From contig JAUSID010000163.1 of the NCBI GenBank assembly GCA_030648295.1, forward strand, positions 62,001 to 126,000: a stretch of 64,000 nt of DNA, read 5' to 3'. Positions 62,493-64,000 of this stretch are shown piece by piece. This stretch comes from Opitutaceae bacterium (GTDB lineage Bacteria > Verrucomicrobiota > Verrucomicrobiia > Opitutales > Opitutaceae). The number at the start of each line of letters is the position of its first letter. The stretch's first letter is position 1. Position numbers and translations under genes: made by a program. The notes under the pieces were generated by a model. That model was given only the letters and a program-made list of their open reading frames with translations, had not been told where the DNA came from and did no database searches.

Positions 62493-63923
62493 CTACGGAT
62501 CGACGGAGATAATCACGCGCCGGTAGCTTGTGAGCGGTGGCTGGCCGCGGTCGGTCGCGGCCAGGATCACGTGAACGGTCTTCCGCCCGTCAACCACCGG
62601 GGCAACCAGACCCGCCCGCGGCGAATCCGCATTTTGGATGCGCACCGCTTCGCCGTACGTTCCCGCTTCAACGTACTGCCACCAGCGATAGTCGATGGCG
62701 TGACCATCGGGATCCTGCGTTCCCGCCGCATCGAGTTCCACCCGCTGGCCTGCCACCACGGTTCGATGGAGCACCCGGCGACCCGCGTCGCCGTCGACCC
62801 GCACCACGGGGTGATGATTCGCTTCGCCATATCCGCGCACGCACCAGTCCATCCGCGCCGCCAGATCGTTGCTCGTCGCCTCATGCCAGCGGCCGACCGT
62901 CCATTGATTTTCCCGGACCTCTTCGGTCGCATTCGGGTGCCGGTCGCGGGCGTCCACGTAATACCGCTGTTCCGGGTGAAGCCGGCGGAACCGGCCGCCC
63001 CAGCCGCCCCAGTCGGGCTGCTCGGGCTCGCCGAGGCCGGCCGCAAGCAGGTGCAGGAACGACGGCGTGTCGCCCTCCTTGATCCCGTCGGTGTTGCCGG
63101 CCTTCGGGTATTCCGCCCCCAGCGCGCCGTGGCCGCGGCGGACGTTTTCATTGACCCAGGCCTCGTTGCGCATGGCCGGCCGGCCTTCGGCATACATTCC
63201 GCGCATGGCGTTGGAACACTGGATCCGAAAAAGGTCGGGGAACTCGTTCCAAATCCAGACGGCTCCCGTGTCCTGCCAGCTGACCTGGTAGACCCGGAGC
63301 TTGCCGACAAAGCGGGCCGCCGCTTCCGCGGGGCGTTCGCCACGGATCTTCCACAGCGCCTGCGCCAAATCGATGGCGCCACCCCACACCACGACCCAGA
63401 CGGGACGCGGGTCATCCCGGTCGACGACGCGGATAATGTGCTCCGATGCCGCGGTATCCCTGCCGTTCCCAATCCATTGCTCCGCCGGGTCGCACGACCG
63501 CGAGTCACGTGCACCCGGCGGATAGGGCACGGGGAAGCCTTTCTTTGTGCCAACCAGCGTTCGGATGATCGGCGCGCCAGCCTTCACCCTCTGCTTGAGC
63601 GACTCCGCCGGCGGATAGACATATCCTGGCCGCTCGTGCCGCCGCAGGTTCTCCAGCACGGCGCCATAGGCGTCAATGAGCTGCACGATCAGTTCCGGGC
63701 GGACGGAGCCATCCCCATAGGCCAGCGAGGTCGCCAGGAGTCCCTCGACTTCGAATTCGTTGGCGCAGGTCAGGAATCGGATCATCGACTGCTTGTCATC
63801 CGGATCCTTGAAAAAGTCGGTGAGGACGATCACCCGCGGCCGTTCATCCAGCGACGCCGCCGTCGCGAGCGGCGCGAGGAACAAAAAAGCGAGATATATG
63901 ATCTGGCGCATGGCGCTCGTCAT
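62493..63923 (-). CDS. Exported DUF1593 protein (nucleoside-hydrolase-like, Sde182 type)
   Basis: 476 residues with signal peptide (IIYLAFLFLAPLATA-A). RPRVIVLTDFFKDPDDKQSM opens a nucleoside-hydrolase-like domain (DxxxDPDD), EVEGLLATSLAYGDG follows, and a C-terminal Ig-like domain (~375-476) ends the protein. Related proteins bind or degrade plant polysaccharides in Saccharophagus-type bacteria. Convergent with the MFS gene. Start ATG 63923 overlaps the stop of an upstream gene; ATG 63911 is the alternative and begins the signal peptide directly. Confidence 0.85.
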   Translation of the reverse strand: MTSAMRQIIYLAFLFLAPLATAASLDERPRVIVLTDFFKDPDDKQSMIRFLTCANEFEVEGLLATSLAYGDGSVRPELIVQLIDAYGAVLENLRRHERPGYVYPPAESLKQRVKAGAPIIRTLVGTKKGFPVPYPPGARDSRSCDPAEQWIGNGRDTAASEHIIRVVDRDDPRPVWVVVWGGAIDLAQALWKIRGERPAEAAARFVGKLRVYQVSWQDTGAVWIWNEFPDLFRIQCSNAMRGMYAEGRPAMRNEAWVNENVRRGHGALGAEYPKAGNTDGIKEGDTPSFLHLLAAGLGEPEQPDWGGWGGRFRRLHPEQRYYVDARDRHPNATEEVRENQWTVGRWHEATSNDLAARMDWCVRGYGEANHHPVVRVDGDAGRRVLHRTVVAGQRVELDAAGTQDPDGHAIDYRWWQYVEAGTYGEAVRIQNADSPRAGLVAPVVDGRKTVHVILAATDRGQPPLTSYRRVIISVDP

Positions 63924-64000
63924 TGGGCCCTCGTTTGCGCTGAGGCCTCATGAGTTCCCAGGATATTCTCCTCGATCAAATGGGGAATGCCGCGGGTGGC
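63920..64000 (-). CDS. C-terminal end of an unidentified gene, cut by the window edge
   Basis: 26 codons and a TGA that overlaps the DUF1593 ATG (ATGA). Protein text: RGIPHLIEENILGTH, then EASAQTRAQ. Too short to identify. The overlap suggests one operon with DUF1593. A plus-strand frame (MSSQDILLDQ from 63951) is the competing reading. Confidence 0.45.
   Translation of the reverse strand, partial: ATRGIPHLIEENILGTHEASAQTRAQ

Noticed and set aside
63951-64000. Plus-strand start MSSQDILLDQ at the window edge
   Set aside because: The minus-strand reading ends in an ATGA overlap with DUF1593 and looks more like a protein end. Too little sequence to be certain.

Overview
The window is high-GC DNA that reads like a member of Verrucomicrobiota, most likely family Opitutaceae. 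Two large TonB-dependent receptors carry the 'L(S/T)PFEV' motif just after the signal peptide. A CHRD protein ends in the ~130-residue C-terminal domain common on secreted verrucomicrobial proteins. There are propeller-cytochrome c fusions, sulfatase and sialidase remains, and dispersed GC-rich inverted repeats between genes. LpxK and TonB receptors show a diderm envelope. Almost no start codon has a recognisable Shine-Dalgarno motif. The family assignment is inference from these traits, not from a marker gene.

Layout. 1-9.1 kb: 3' part of glycerol kinase, a secreted Kelch protein, class II aldolase, a membrane-anchored Gly/Pro-rich protein and a topoisomerase III with extra C-terminal repeats, separated by repeat-rich spacers. 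9.5-11.3 kb: a tightly overlapping three-gene set of secretin-N-domain protein, ECF sigma factor and small membrane protein (possible anti-sigma). 11.5-18.6 kb: a protein resembling the C-terminal region of XPB-type helicases, a class V aminotransferase, LpxK, an M29 aminopeptidase and an adenosine deaminase family protein. In this stretch three start codons directly abut members of one palindrome family. 19.0-21.5 kb: secreted protein plus propeller-cytochrome c. 21.7-26.7 kb: two-component system diverging from an LtaS-like enzyme and a PAP2-like protein.

26.8-33.4 kb is a decaying glycan locus: TonB receptor, a sulfatase broken by three single-base deletions, an MFS transporter of the sialate/aromatic-acid type and a relic of a sialidase C-terminus. 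33.4-41.8 kb is the conserved information-processing block: DUF2851, then nusA (behind a strong terminator in its leader), infB, rbfA, nrnA, truB and ribF. A tRNA-Val(GAC), recN and ccsA follow, then a CHRD protein.

47.9-52.9 kb is a complete pyroglutamate (5-oxoproline) module: fused PxpB-PxpC, PxpA, the DUF969/DUF979 membrane pair (probable transporter) and pyroglutamyl peptidase. 52.9-64 kb looks like a LacI-controlled carbohydrate locus: an apiosidase-type glycosidase, the LacI regulator with two matching operators (TTCAATnnATTGAA), a TonB receptor, a split transketolase, an Asp/Glu racemase-fold protein, an MFS transporter and a DUF1593 protein. The pairing of apiosidase and split transketolase suggests D-apiose use; this is a hypothesis only.

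No CRISPR array, prophage, insertion sequence or complete defence system was seen. The most unusual signals are the palindromes and short tandem repeats that end exactly at start codons.
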